From positions 5,146,001-5,210,000 of the forward strand of contig NZ_CP134223.1 in assembly GCF_031599675.1 (NCBI RefSeq): a DNA stretch of 64,000 nt, in the 5' to 3' direction. This document shows positions 9,483-19,120 of the stretch, piece by piece. The position numbers and the translations under genes were made by a program. This stretch comes from Paenibacillus pedocola (GTDB lineage: Bacteria; Bacillota; Bacilli; Paenibacillales; Paenibacillaceae). Numbering within the stretch: position 1 is the first letter of the stretch; every line of letters starts with the position of its first letter. The notes under the pieces were generated by a model. That model made no database searches and was not told the DNA's origin. It saw only the letters and a program-made list of their open reading frames with translations.

Positions 9483-10412
9483 CTAGAACAGGCTTTCTTT
9501 GGTGATTTTGTTTGATGTGAAGTTGGCGATGTACATTAGGACAAAGGCGACAATGGACTGGAATAGTCCAATGGCGGTTCCGTATGAGAAGCGTCCGGCG
9601 ACCAGCCCCATTTTGTAGGAATAGACAGACAGTACATTAGCCGCATCCTGTGTCAGGGAATTCTGCATCATGAACATTTGGTCGAAGTTGGAGTTGACCA
9701 GCCCGCCGATGGACAGGATGAGCAAAATAATAATGGTCGGCTTGAGCGCAGGCAAAGTAATATGCCAGACCCGCCGGAAACGGTTCGCTCCGTCCACTAC
9801 AGCCGCTTCATAAAGCTGCGGATCAATGCCGGCGATGGCTGCCAGATAGATGATGGAGTTCCAGCCGATATTTTTCCAGATTTCCGTAAATACCACGAGC
9901 ACCAGGAAGGAATGTGAATCCCCCATCAGCATGGTATCGCTTCCAATAATACCGAGATTGACCAGCAGCTTGCTGATTACGCCGGTATCCGGATCAAGCA
10001 GCGTATACATAAAGCCTACAACGAGCACCCATGAGACAAAGTAAGGGAGATAGGTGAGTGACTGGACAATACGCTTGAAGCGCTTGAAGACGAGTTCATT
10101 TAACAGCAAGGCTAGAATAATCGGGGCCGGAAAGCCAAACACCAGTTTAGCGATGCTAATCTTAAATGTGTTGTAAAGAGAGTCTCTGAAAGTCGGGTCG
10201 GCGAAAAGCTCACGGAAATTGCCGAACCCGAGCCATGGGCTGTGAATAAAGCCCTGGAACGGCGTGTATTCCTGAAAGGCGATGATCAGGCCGTACATCG
10301 GAATGTAATTGAACACAATCATCCATAAAACGACAGGCAATGTCAAAATCAACAAATAGCGCTGCTGCCAGATCCGGTTTCTCAGCCTGTGCTTGGCGGG
10401 TATGCTGCTCAT
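9483..10412 (-). CDS. Carbohydrate ABC permease, LplB-like
   Basis: A 309-residue polytopic membrane protein, first gene of the importer unit. The EAA loop is EAAVVDGANRFRRVWHITLP (about residues 210-230). The N-terminal segment with YLLILTLPVVLWMIVFNYIP is typical of LplB-type permeases. The ATG at 10412 is preferred because of AGGAAAGGAAGTAGG just upstream; a longer frame opens at 10457 without a ribosome site. Two catabolite-repression-like sites lie within 130 bp upstream. Confidence 0.9.
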   Translation of the reverse strand: MSSIPAKHRLRNRIWQQRYLLILTLPVVLWMIVFNYIPMYGLIIAFQEYTPFQGFIHSPWLGFGNFRELFADPTFRDSLYNTFKISIAKLVFGFPAPIILALLLNELVFKRFKRIVQSLTYLPYFVSWVLVVGFMYTLLDPDTGVISKLLVNLGIIGSDTMLMGDSHSFLVLVVFTEIWKNIGWNSIIYLAAIAGIDPQLYEAAVVDGANRFRRVWHITLPALKPTIIILLILSIGGLVNSNFDQMFMMQNSLTQDAANVLSVYSYKMGLVAGRFSYGTAIGLFQSIVAFVLMYIANFTSNKITKESLF

Positions 10413-10462
10413 GGTCCTACTTCCTTTCCTACAGTGTGGTTTCTTTTGTCTATACATTTATT

Positions 10463-10541
10463 ATAAAAACGGTTTCAACGCCGAGATATACAAAAAATAC
10501 ACGCAGGTATCAAAAACGAACGATGTTTGAAAGCGTTATCT
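10463..10541. promoter_or_regulatory. Two cre-like (CcpA) sites upstream of the ABC permeases
   Basis: TTGAAAGCGTTATCT at 10527-10541 fits the cre consensus WTGNAANCGNWNNCW at every defined position. A second site, TTGAAACCGTTTTTA read on the minus strand at 10477-10463, has one mismatch. They lie 50-130 bp upstream of the first permease start, suggesting carbon catabolite control. CcpA binding is inferred. Confidence 0.55.
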
Positions 10542-10571
10542 TTTTTCCTGGCCTTATTTTGCCTCCTGACG

Positions 10572-10602
10572 CAAAAACCCCATCCGCTAAGCGGACAGGG
10601 TA
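10572..10602 (-). terminator. Terminator after the response regulator
   Basis: Stem CCCaTCCGC/GCGGAcaGGG with a short TAA loop. On the minus strand it is followed by GTTTTTG. It separates the two-component genes from the permease unit. Confidence 0.7.
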
Positions 10603-10637
10603 AATGGCAGTGCCTCATTAACAGTTATGCAAAAAGC

Positions 10638-12266
10638 TTAGCGCTGTGAAACGATCTGATATTCTCCCGGCGACATGCCGTAGGCCTGCTTAAACAGGGT
10701 CCCGAAATAGGAGGTATTGGGGATGCCGACCTTCTCGGCGATCACGGAAACCCGCAGCTTCGTCGTCCGCAGCAGATCCTCGGCCCGCGACAGCCGGTAA
10801 TCCTGGATATATTCAATCGGGGTCCGGCCCGTATTCTTCTTAAAGAGCATGCCGAGATGATTCGGGGAGACGAATACCTCTGCCGCTAGATAGGCCAGGC
10901 TGAGCTCAGGGTTGCCATAACGCTCTTCCACCAGCCGGATGACGCGGTGGGCCACATACTCGTCTTTGTGCTCCCGCTTCTCCTGAAGCCTGGAAGCAAT
11001 GTCCTGAAGCCGGGACAGCATCTGCTTCTTCATCTGTTCCCGGCTCTCGCAGGCCAGCAGCTCTTCCAGGCTGCCCGGCGCTTTATCCGGCTGGCCCGGA
11101 TGACCCGGAGCGGCCAGCGCCTGCAGATGATCGATCAGCCCGCTCAGCAGTCCCCCGACATAGGGCCGTCCGGCTCCGGGATACGCGGCGATCAGGTCAA
11201 ACACTTCCTCGGTTACCGCCCCAGCCTCCTGTAACCGGCCGTTTCCCAGAGCGGAGCGTATACGCTTCTCCAGCTCCTTGAATCCGCGGCTCAGCCCTTC
11301 CGGATCCAGTGCGAATCTCATACGCGCTGCTTCCTCTTCTTCGGCAGCGACAATACCAGACAGGCCGTTCCATACCGCATGTCTTAGCGAGCGGGCGGCC
11401 TGTACACAGGCTTCGGGCAATTGCTCCAGCAGCTGCGCGGAATACCCGCATACCAAAATCCAGCCTCCGTCCGCGCTGTTCCCCAGTGCTTGCGGGTCTG
11501 TCCCCTCCTCCCCGGCCAGCCCGCTCCACAGCAAATGCGCCAGCTCCTGCTGCCGCTTCTCTTCCCCCGCATCCAGCGCGTACAGCAGCGCGAAGCCGGC
11601 ATTCCCGCCTTCTGGAAGTGCCACTGCCAGTACCGGTAAGCCCAGCGCTTCTTCCGCCCGGCGTTCCAGCCGTTCATTCCCTATATCAGCCGGAGTGCGC
11701 ACCGCTACAAGCGCATAGGCTTCGGGTGTCTGCTCCCCATACCGGGTAAGGTAGAGCTCCAGTTCTGCTGCCACCCCAAGCCCCTCTGTCCGGCCTGACA
11801 GCAGATCGCCCAGTGCATGGCGGAGAAACGCCAAATGTCCGGCTTCCAGCAGGTCCAGCTTATGCGCTTCTTCAAGCCGCAGCAGCCGTTCCTCCTGACA
11901 TCTGGCGACTACCCGTGTCATCACAGCGAGCATTTCCTGCTCTTCAACGGGCTTGAGCAGATATTCCGCCGCATGAAAGCGAATCGCCTCACGGGCGTAT
12001 TCGAAGTCGTCATAGCCGGTCAAAATGACGATATGCACCTGCGGCAGCTTGTCCCGGATCTGCTTCGCCATATCCAGACCGTTCATTCCCGGCATCTGGA
12101 TGTCCGTAACGATGATATCAGGCTGCAGCAGAAGCGCTTTTTCCAGGCCGTCGATACCGTCAAAGGCAGTCTCTACGGTCCCTACTCCAAGTGCGGGCCA
12201 GTCCAGAAATTCTACCAGCCCTTCGCGCTCCCAGCGTTCATCCTCAACAATCAGCATTGTAAACAT
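10638..12266 (-). CDS. YesN-type AraC response regulator
   Basis: A 542-residue cytoplasmic regulator. The receiver domain spans residues 1-120, with the acidic pair E8/D9 and phospho-acceptor D55 in VTDIQMPG. A variable middle region follows, and a C-terminal AraC helix-turn-helix pair covers about residues 435-540 (VSPNHLGMLFKKNTG, then IAEKVGIPNTSYFG). It is translationally coupled to the histidine kinase: the TAATG overlap shares one base and GGAGG lies inside the kinase end. It probably activates the downstream sugar importer. Confidence 0.92.
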   Translation of the reverse strand: MFTMLIVEDERWEREGLVEFLDWPALGVGTVETAFDGIDGLEKALLLQPDIIVTDIQMPGMNGLDMAKQIRDKLPQVHIVILTGYDDFEYAREAIRFHAAEYLLKPVEEQEMLAVMTRVVARCQEERLLRLEEAHKLDLLEAGHLAFLRHALGDLLSGRTEGLGVAAELELYLTRYGEQTPEAYALVAVRTPADIGNERLERRAEEALGLPVLAVALPEGGNAGFALLYALDAGEEKRQQELAHLLWSGLAGEEGTDPQALGNSADGGWILVCGYSAQLLEQLPEACVQAARSLRHAVWNGLSGIVAAEEEEAARMRFALDPEGLSRGFKELEKRIRSALGNGRLQEAGAVTEEVFDLIAAYPGAGRPYVGGLLSGLIDHLQALAAPGHPGQPDKAPGSLEELLACESREQMKKQMLSRLQDIASRLQEKREHKDEYVAHRVIRLVEERYGNPELSLAYLAAEVFVSPNHLGMLFKKNTGRTPIEYIQDYRLSRAEDLLRTTKLRVSVIAEKVGIPNTSYFGTLFKQAYGMSPGEYQIVSQR

Positions 12267-14065
12267 TAGATTAGCCTCCTGGCTTTGAAGGAGATGGTAA
12301 TGACTGTACCGATTCCCGGCCTGCTGAACAGCTCCAGCCGGTATTCTTCCCCGTAATGCGAGCGCAGCCGGCTCGTAATATTCGCGAGCGCATACCCGCT
12401 GCCGGCCGATTCTAGCGGACGTTCTTCCCTGACATCAGCCAGCCGCTGCCGCGCCATGCCCACACCGTCGTCGATAATCCGCAGCACGACCCAGCCGTCT
12501 TCCACGCCCGCTTTAATGATGATGGTACCGTGGGAGCGTTTCGGTTCGATGCCGTGGACGAGCGCATTTTCCACCAGCGGCTGCAAAATATTTTTCAGCG
12601 TGACAAACTCCAGGACGGCGTCCTCAATTTCGAATACCGCATCAAAGCGCTCCTCGAAGCGGAATTTCTGAATCACCAGATAGGCCTTGACCATCTCCAG
12701 CTCACCCGCGACCAGCGTCTCCGAGCTCCCCTTATTCAGCACCAGCCGGTAAAATTTAGCCAGCGAATCCGAAATCCGGGTAACATCCGGAGCGTTCGCC
12801 TTGCGTGCCGCCCAGGAGATCGTCGCCAGCGTGTTGTACAAAAAGTGCGGATTAATCTGCGCTTCGAGTGCCTTTACCTCCGCCTCTCTTTCCAGCAGCT
12901 CGGATTTGTACACCCGTTCGACCAGATCGTGAATCCGCCGGGTCATATGATTGAAGCTGTGGGTCATCTGTGAAAATTCATCATTGCCCGTGACGGGAAC
13001 CGAAACGCTAAGCGAATCTTCACGCACCTGCTTCATGGCTTTCAGCAACAGCTTCATCCGGGACAGCAGCTTGACCGTAACAAAATAAACGAGAAGGCTC
13101 AGCAGCAGCAGCGCTGCAGCCAGCACAATTAAGGTGGTATACAGCGAATCCTGTACCTTATCCACGACATGGCTGACCGGAAACACACCGATAATCCGCA
13201 GCTCGGGCCCGGCAAGCGGAATGGAGATGACAATCGACCGGGCCCCGCTCACGTCAGCAAGCCGGTTGATGGATCCGCCTGAGGTCCATGCGCCCAGACC
13301 CATCTGTTCAGCGTTGGCGCCGTACGCTTCGGCGATATTATCCGAGACGATCCGCCCGCCACCGTCCACGATGTATACGTTACCAATAGTGCCTGAGACG
13401 GCATCCCGCATCGACTTAAACAGCTCGCTCTCCGTAATTTCAATTTCCACCATCCCGGCGATGCCGAAATCATGGAACGAATAGATTTTCCGGTTAAATG
13501 AAAGTACATCCGCCACCGGCGATACATCCGGGCGCTCAAGCAGCAGCTTCTCCTTGTGCATACTCCGCCATTCGGATTTGGTGCTGTTATCGTTCAGCAG
13601 GGAGCGGTAATTGTCATCTTCTGCGATCCGGCGGATACTGAAAAACCCGTCATACCCTCCGTACAGCTCGGGAATTTGCGGATTGGTCATATAAACATGG
13701 ATGGAGTGGATGTAAGGATTCTGCCTCATAATATTGTCAATGGTCGGCGCGACATTGTCGCGGTAATCCTGCAATTGAAAGCTCTCATTGATAAAATCGC
13801 TGTCAAGCAGCGTCTGGATCCGTGAGTCAAAGGCGATGATCTGCGAAATATTCTCCGTCATCTTGACCTTCTCCTCAATGCTGCTCTTGGTCTGCAGCAG
13901 GTTCTGCTCCATGATGGTCTGAGCCTGCTCAATCGCCGATTCCGCCGCCTGCCGGTAGAGGGTATAGCCGGTCAGCAGCAGCGACACAAACAATATGGAA
14001 ACAAAAATAATGACAAATTTCGAGGTCACGCTCCAATGCTGATAAAAACGTACAAATCGCACCAT
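12266..14065 (-). CDS. YesM-type sensor histidine kinase
   Basis: A 599-residue membrane kinase. TM1 spans about residues 17-37, followed by an extracellular dCache-like sensor (about 38-305), TM2 (about 308-330), HAMP, and a His_kinase domain with the phospho-accepting histidine at about 407 (INPHFLYNTL). A HATPase domain (DDGVGMARQRL) follows. The arrangement is that of the YesM family, which senses extracellular sugars or their binding proteins. The ATG at 14065 follows AGGAGGGTGG; an upstream start at 14146 would lack one. Confidence 0.92.
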   Translation of the reverse strand: MVRFVRFYQHWSVTSKFVIIFVSILFVSLLLTGYTLYRQAAESAIEQAQTIMEQNLLQTKSSIEEKVKMTENISQIIAFDSRIQTLLDSDFINESFQLQDYRDNVAPTIDNIMRQNPYIHSIHVYMTNPQIPELYGGYDGFFSIRRIAEDDNYRSLLNDNSTKSEWRSMHKEKLLLERPDVSPVADVLSFNRKIYSFHDFGIAGMVEIEITESELFKSMRDAVSGTIGNVYIVDGGGRIVSDNIAEAYGANAEQMGLGAWTSGGSINRLADVSGARSIVISIPLAGPELRIIGVFPVSHVVDKVQDSLYTTLIVLAAALLLLSLLVYFVTVKLLSRMKLLLKAMKQVREDSLSVSVPVTGNDEFSQMTHSFNHMTRRIHDLVERVYKSELLEREAEVKALEAQINPHFLYNTLATISWAARKANAPDVTRISDSLAKFYRLVLNKGSSETLVAGELEMVKAYLVIQKFRFEERFDAVFEIEDAVLEFVTLKNILQPLVENALVHGIEPKRSHGTIIIKAGVEDGWVVLRIIDDGVGMARQRLADVREERPLESAGSGYALANITSRLRSHYGEEYRLELFSRPGIGTVITISFKARRLI

Positions 14066-14149
14066 GCCGGTCCACCCTCCTGTTACGTTCACCGCCCTCC
14101 CATTGTACAACTCCCTATGTGCTTCCGCTAGCTCCTTTCCAAACACAAA

Positions 14150-14180
14150 ACAGGCCGCCGGATGAGCCCGGCGGCCTATA
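14150..14180 (-). terminator. Terminator of the pst genes
   Basis: Perfect stem AGGCCGCCGG / CCCGGCGGCCT around a short loop (14152-14177), with a T-rich tail on the minus strand, 35 bp beyond the pstA stop codon. Confidence 0.75.
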
Positions 14181-14211
14181 AATTCGTACAGCTAGCTGGT
14201 CCGGTGCGGCA

Positions 14212-15093
14212 TTACCGCCCCTTGCGGCGGTTTCCCAGCCACAACGGGAACCTGAAAATGAAATTGATCAGCAGGACTACAAAGACAAGCACTGCCGCCG
14301 ACTTGTCGGCAATTTGCCGCGCATCCTCGACGATCGCCTCGGATTGTACATACCACAGATGCACCGCCAGAGTCTCACCCGGCGAGAACAGATTGAAGTC
14401 CCACATTTCGCCGGAGGTACTGAGGCCTGCGGTCAGGATAATGACCGCAGACTCCCCGAACGCGCGTCCGGCCACCAGACAGATGCCTGTGACAATGGCA
14501 GGCATAGCCACCGGCAGCACCACCTTGCGGATGACGTGGAATTTGGTCATCCCCAGTGCGTAGCCGGCTTCGCGGATGTCGCCGGGAACCGCGCGCACGG
14601 CTTCTTCCGTTACGCGGGCCAGCATCGGCAGGTTAAGCAGCGCCAGGGAGACGCCGCCACCGAGAATGGTCAGGCCGATATTGAAATATTCGGCGAAGAT
14701 TGCCAGGCCCAGCATCCCGAATACAATCGAAGGCACGGAGGACAGCGACTCCACACAAATGCGCAGTGCACCGGTAAAACGGTTGTCCGGCGCGTATTCT
14801 GCCATATAAATTCCGGCCCCTACACCGATCGGAATTGAAATCAGCAGGGAGATAAACAGAATGTAGAAGGAATTGAACAGTACCGGGCCAATTCCGCCTC
14901 CGGGATCAATCTCCTCCGGCTGCTTAATCAGGAAATCGGGTCTAAGCGCAGGTAAACCTTTGCTTAGAATGGTAAAGAGCAGCCAGAAAATCAGCAGCAT
15001 GACCAGCGCTCCCAGTGTATAGAAGCCGATGGTTGCAATTTTGTTGCGCCGCTGCGCACGTGCAGTATAACGTGTACGGGTAAAACCGGTCAT
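14212..15093 (-). CDS. pstA: Phosphate ABC transporter permease PstA
   Basis: A 293-residue inner-membrane permease of the high-affinity phosphate importer. It has six helices and the conserved EAA loop (REAGYALGMTKFHVIRKVVL, about residues 185-205). The GGGIGPVLFNSFYILF segment is characteristic of PstA. Its start overlaps the pstC stop (TAATG). The usual downstream pstB ATPase is absent: a terminator follows directly. Confidence 0.93.
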   Translation of the reverse strand: MTGFTRTRYTARAQRRNKIATIGFYTLGALVMLLIFWLLFTILSKGLPALRPDFLIKQPEEIDPGGGIGPVLFNSFYILFISLLISIPIGVGAGIYMAEYAPDNRFTGALRICVESLSSVPSIVFGMLGLAIFAEYFNIGLTILGGGVSLALLNLPMLARVTEEAVRAVPGDIREAGYALGMTKFHVIRKVVLPVAMPAIVTGICLVAGRAFGESAVIILTAGLSTSGEMWDFNLFSPGETLAVHLWYVQSEAIVEDARQIADKSAAVLVFVVLLINFIFRFPLWLGNRRKGR

Positions 15094-16043
15094 TATGCAT
15101 CCCCCCGTTTCCGGCCGAGCACGCGGATTACAAAAATCAGCACAAACGAAATCAGCAGCAGCAGGAAGGCCATCATATGCAGCGCGTAATTCCAGGAGGA
15201 ATCAAACTCCACATTGGAGATCTGCATGACAATATTGCTGGTCAGCACCGAGGACGGTGTGAACAAGGTTTTGGCCAGCTGCGGCGTATTGCCGATAACC
15301 ATGACAACCGCCATCGTCTCACCGACTGCACGGGTCATGCCGAGGATAATAGCCGAGATAATTCCCCGTTTAGCCGCAGGCAGCACTACACGCATAATCA
15401 CTTGCAGACGGGTAGACCCCAGGGCGTAGGCAGCGTCACGGTATTTGCGCGGAACGGCAATAATGGCGTCATCGCTGATCCGGCAGATTGTTGGCAGCAC
15501 CATTAGCGCAAGCACTAGCGCAGCCGCCAGCAGCCCGTCGCCAAGTCCTTCCCCGCTGACCCTGCGCAGAAATGGAAGCAATACCGTGAGGCCCAGATAG
15601 CCGTATACTATGGAAGGTATGCCGACGAGCAGATCAAGCACCGGACGGATAAAGCTCTTCAGCCACTTCGGAGCGATCTCCGCGCAGAGCACGGCCATCC
15701 CGACCGAGACCGGCACCGCGATCAGCAGGGTTAGTGCGGTCAGGGACAATGTATTTACGATAAAGGCTGCAGCTCCAAAAGCATCCTCCTCCGGTGTCCA
15801 GTTGAAGGACAGGAAGAATTCTGCCGGAGAGACGTGTGCGAACAGGAGCAGCGCCGTTTTTCCGATGAATACAACTACTAGTCCAAGCACAAAACAAAGT
15901 GCAAGGATGCTGAATAAGAAATAAAAGCGGGATAATTTATTGCCGAGCAGATGTCTGCGGTGGCGCTTTTCATTTACGCTGCTTTGCATTTGAGCTGCAC
16001 GCTTAGGTGTTTTTGATGCCAGGCTTTGGACTGGTGCCCCCAT
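15093..16043 (-). CDS. pstC: Phosphate ABC transporter permease PstC
   Basis: A 316-residue permease with a cytoplasmic, basic N terminus of about 35 residues and six helices; it partners PstA. Typical PstC features are LDLLVGIPSIVYGYLGL and the EAA-like loop RDAAYALGSTRLQVIMRVVL. The ATG at 16043 follows AGGAGGG; a frame extension to 16067 has none. pstS lies 81 bp upstream on the same strand. Confidence 0.93.
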   Translation of the reverse strand: MGAPVQSLASKTPKRAAQMQSSVNEKRHRRHLLGNKLSRFYFLFSILALCFVLGLVVVFIGKTALLLFAHVSPAEFFLSFNWTPEEDAFGAAAFIVNTLSLTALTLLIAVPVSVGMAVLCAEIAPKWLKSFIRPVLDLLVGIPSIVYGYLGLTVLLPFLRRVSGEGLGDGLLAAALVLALMVLPTICRISDDAIIAVPRKYRDAAYALGSTRLQVIMRVVLPAAKRGIISAIILGMTRAVGETMAVVMVIGNTPQLAKTLFTPSSVLTSNIVMQISNVEFDSSWNYALHMMAFLLLLISFVLIFVIRVLGRKRGDA

Positions 16044-16124
16044 ACTTTCCCTCCTGTAAGCGGCCACCCCCGTACATTCCGGAGCTGGCCGCTGTTACCG
16101 TTCAATATAATGAAGCTGCTTGGT

Positions 16125-16988
16125 TTAGCCTTTCATTGCTGCAATCGGAATGAACTTAAGCTTTTTAAGCGATCCGTTCTGGAATTTCTTGCTCTGTACA
16201 TATTCGATGAATTCTTTGGTTGCGCCGGTCGGCTGGCCTTTGGTCATGTAGTAGCCGTATGCCCAAATCTTGTACGAGCCGTTGATTACGTTATCCGTAG
16301 TAGCGGCCACACCGTTAAATTTAACAGCCTTGATGTCGCTGCCGGTTACATAGACGAGGTCGATGTAGCCAATGGAGTTAGGTGTAGTTGCAACCGCCGT
16401 TTTCATGTCACCGCTGGAGCCGGTTTCCTTATAATTTTTCTCTTTTTTCACGATATCTCCGCCGCCCAGTGCCTTAGCCTGGTAGTTAACGCGTGTACCG
16501 GAACCGAATGAACGGGTAATCACTACGATGTTGGCATCCGATCCGCCGACATCCTTCCAGTTGGTGATTTTGCCGGAGAAAATGCCTGCCAGCTGTTCGG
16601 TAGTCAGATTGTCTACACCGACATTTTTGTTCACGATAGTGGCAAAAGGAATGACCGCTACTTTGTTCGCTACCTGTCCTTCAAATGCTTTGAAGCCCGG
16701 TACGTCAATGCTGGCATCCCAGTCGCAGGCGCCGATATCGGCGATGCCTTTCTTCACGGCCTGTGGTCCGGTAACCGAACCTTTGCCGGAAGCGGCGATT
16801 TTCACTTTTGGATGCAGCTTCTGGAATTCTTTGGCTGCCTGCAGCGTGAGCGGAAGCAGTGCTGTGGAGCCGTTGACTGTGATTTTACCCTTGAGGCTGT
16901 CAGCCGCTGCAGCAATCCCTGCAAAAGATGCTGTTACCGCGATGACCGCTGTCAGTGCTGTTACCGTTAATTTTTTGAAAACCTTCAT
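16125..16988 (-). CDS. pstS: Phosphate-binding protein PstS
   Basis: A 287-residue exported phosphate-binding protein. A signal peptide spans residues 1-28 (AAAADS cleavage region); unlike most Firmicute PstS it shows no lipobox cysteine. Phosphate-binding segments include NGSTALLPL, GSVTGP and SFGSGTR. Domain order and length fit the PstS/PBP-like family. The start follows GGGAGGAG. It lies 59 bp downstream of the beta-propeller gene with no terminator between, so the two may be co-transcribed. Confidence 0.9.
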   Translation of the reverse strand: MKVFKKLTVTALTAVIAVTASFAGIAAAADSLKGKITVNGSTALLPLTLQAAKEFQKLHPKVKIAASGKGSVTGPQAVKKGIADIGACDWDASIDVPGFKAFEGQVANKVAVIPFATIVNKNVGVDNLTTEQLAGIFSGKITNWKDVGGSDANIVVITRSFGSGTRVNYQAKALGGGDIVKKEKNYKETGSSGDMKTAVATTPNSIGYIDLVYVTGSDIKAVKFNGVAATTDNVINGSYKIWAYGYYMTKGQPTGATKEFIEYVQSKKFQNGSLKKLKFIPIAAMKG

Positions 16989-17047
16989 GAAATAATTCTC
17001 CTCCCGGCGTTTGCGCCGTTATATTGTGTGGGTGTGGGTGGACTTGC

Positions 17048-18469
17048 TTATTTGGTGAGCTGAAGTGCCTGGCCGTTCTGGATCAGGAGCACTTTGCCGT
17101 CACTTACGATAGCCAGCTTGCTGCCGTCATGGGAAACCGCTACTTCCGAGACATCTTCGGTAGTGTGGAAGAGCGACGTTTTGCTGCCGTTTGCGTCGAT
17201 CGAATAAATGGTGGTGCTTCCGTCAGCTGCCGTACCGGACACAATAAGACCAGTGGCTACGCCGGTAGACCAGGAAGGCTCCACATCAAGCGCGATGTTG
17301 GTAATGGCACCGTCCGCTGCAATGGATTTCAGGGTGTTCGCCGCATTTCCGTCCGGATCTGCGCTCAGGTAGGCTACAGTACCATTTGCCAAAATTTCCG
17401 GATACAGTTTGTTATCCAGCGCTGTAGTCAGAGCTGCCGGCTTCGCGTCTTTAGTGGAGAGGTCCAGCTTGTACAATTGCTCTCCGGCTTTGCTGAAGTC
17501 TACGGTCAGTGAATCTTCCGTGCTGTCAGCATCATTCTTGGCAACACCAGTTACATTGACAATGTAGACCACGCTTTTCGCATCAGCAGACAGCCGAAGC
17601 TCCGATTTATTCTCCACTTTATCTTCAAGAATGGTTTTGACGGCTCCGGTCTCTACAGAGATTTGGCCAATCTTCTCCTGCTTGTCGCCCTGGATGAAGT
17701 AGATCGTTTTGCCGTCCTGCGACCAGACCAGATCCACCTTCACGCTCGTATCCGTACCCAGAGGGGAGATCGCGCCGCTCGATAGGCTGATCAGATTCAG
17801 CTGGCCTTTGTCATCGGTGAACGCACCCCATTTCTGATCTGGGGATACAGCGAAATCCAGTGCACTTTCATTAGAAGAGAAAACATCATATACGCCAGGG
17901 AAGGCGCTGAATTTGAGCAGCTGGGCGGTTTCCGAATCGCTCCGGTTCGCAATGATGCTTCCATCGGCGTTCCAGTGCAGCGTATCGAACTGGCCTTCCG
18001 GACGGGCAAAGCTCAGAATCGACTGGTCTTCAGCCGTAAGCTCACCGCCAAGGGCAGTAACCAGCTTGGTCAGCTCTACGTATACTTTTCCGTTATAGAG
18101 TACAGGGGCTACCGTGAACTGCTGCGATACTCCGTCCACCAGATAGCTTTTGGCACCCGCCTGAAGCTGTACGGTATGTAATCCTTTACTGTCATTCAAT
18201 TCAAAACCGTTGCTGCTGAGGATCACTTTGGCTCCTAGCTCCCCGGCCACTTCACTAAGGGAATACAGCTTGTAGCCTCTGCTGTCTATTGTGCTGAACG
18301 CAACCGGCAGGCTGTTGACTTTCCATGTCGCCTTAGCTGTTTTGACTGCTGATGTATTGACGGCTGCGGCGGCGCTCACATTGCTGCTAGTTGCCACAAT
18401 GCTGCCTGCTCCCCCTGTTACGAGAAGTGCTGAAGCCAAAGCCGCGCCGAACCATTTACTATTTCTCAA
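17048..18469 (-). CDS. Secreted copper-amine-oxidase-N-like / TolB-type beta-propeller protein
   Basis: A 473-residue exported protein. A signal peptide ends near ASSNVSAAAA (residues about 25-36). A stalk domain similar to the copper amine oxidase N-terminal domain follows (residues about 45-155, YNGKVYVELTKLVTALGGELT). The rest carries WD40/TolB-like propeller repeats (FAVSPDQKWGAFTDDKG, DLVWSQDGKTIYFIQG, AVSHDGSKLAIVSDG). The start is TTG at 18469 behind AAGGGTGA. The function is unknown; its position just upstream of pstS suggests a cell-wall or envelope role expressed with phosphate uptake, which is inference. Confidence 0.75.
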   Translation of the reverse strand: MRNSKWFGAALASALLVTGGAGSIVATSSNVSAAAAVNTSAVKTAKATWKVNSLPVAFSTIDSRGYKLYSLSEVAGELGAKVILSSNGFELNDSKGLHTVQLQAGAKSYLVDGVSQQFTVAPVLYNGKVYVELTKLVTALGGELTAEDQSILSFARPEGQFDTLHWNADGSIIANRSDSETAQLLKFSAFPGVYDVFSSNESALDFAVSPDQKWGAFTDDKGQLNLISLSSGAISPLGTDTSVKVDLVWSQDGKTIYFIQGDKQEKIGQISVETGAVKTILEDKVENKSELRLSADAKSVVYIVNVTGVAKNDADSTEDSLTVDFSKAGEQLYKLDLSTKDAKPAALTTALDNKLYPEILANGTVAYLSADPDGNAANTLKSIAADGAITNIALDVEPSWSTGVATGLIVSGTAADGSTTIYSIDANGSKTSLFHTTEDVSEVAVSHDGSKLAIVSDGKVLLIQNGQALQLTK

Positions 18470-18566
18470 TTAGATTCACCCTTTTCCTATAGGTAACTGC
18501 TAATGTTATTTTCATCTACCAGTGTGAATTCTGTTCAAGAGGAATGTTATGGAAATATTAAGTAAA

Positions 18567-18605
18567 TAAAAAGACCGGCCCCGAAATGCTTCGAGGTCGG
18601 CCCAT
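18567..18605 (-). terminator. Terminator of the 147-residue lipoprotein gene
   Basis: A 13-bp stem (GGCCGACCTCGAA against GACCGGCCCCGAA complement, with three G-U pairs) and loop GCAT. On the minus strand it runs into TTTTTATTT. Confidence 0.8.
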
Positions 18606-18658
18606 GAGTAAACTCAGTGTAAAAACCGGAGTAAAACGTTAAAAAAGAACTGTAAATG

Positions 18659-19102
18659 TTAATTTTCAATCCACGTGACTATAATCTCGGCACCGCCGGG
18701 TTTCGCTGCTGAGCTGCTGCCTATAATGGAATACGAGTAGCTGCCCGGGGCTTTTCCGCTAATAATCAGGTTGTTCTGATCCACAATTTCCGTATTACTA
18801 TCTAATTCCTTGTCTTGAATATACTTTATATATGTAGTGCCCAGCTTCGCCATACTTTCCTCTGTCTCATAGATCAGCATGGATGATTTCTTGCCGCCGA
18901 CAAGCTCCCCTTCCGTAAAAGTGATGCCCGCCCCCTCAGGGATCGGCAAATCACCGGGGAAATATTGTGGATCACGAATCTGCTCTTGAGCCAACGTATG
19001 GAAATTCTCATCCCCTGTTTCCGTGCGGCTGCAGGCAACTAGTGAAACAGCGGTGGCTAGCAGAACCAGCGTGGAAAAAACAGGTTTCTTGGCAGACCAC
19101 AT
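18659..19102 (-). CDS. Unrecognised small lipoprotein
   Basis: A 147-residue lipoprotein with signal peptide residues 1-23 and lipobox LVAC (Cys24). The mature part is small, mixed and acidic (GDLPIPEGAGITFTEGE, then GKKSSMLIYETEESMAKLGTTY). That pattern is reminiscent of proteins that bind or sense at the membrane surface, but I recognise no family with certainty. The ATG at 19102 follows AAAGGAGGT. Its upstream region is made entirely of short tandem repeats (19121-19267), which is unusual for a leader. Confidence 0.75.
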   Translation of the reverse strand: MWSAKKPVFSTLVLLATAVSLVACSRTETGDENFHTLAQEQIRDPQYFPGDLPIPEGAGITFTEGELVGGKKSSMLIYETEESMAKLGTTYIKYIQDKELDSNTEIVDQNNLIISGKAPGSYSYSIIGSSSAAKPGGAEIIVTWIEN

Positions 19103-19120
19103 ACAGAAACCTCCTTTATG

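Noticed and set aside
18470..18560. Pho boxes upstream of the propeller-pst unit
   Set aside because: TTNACA-like words occur but their spacing (9 and 13 bases) does not fit the regular 11-bp PhoP repeat.
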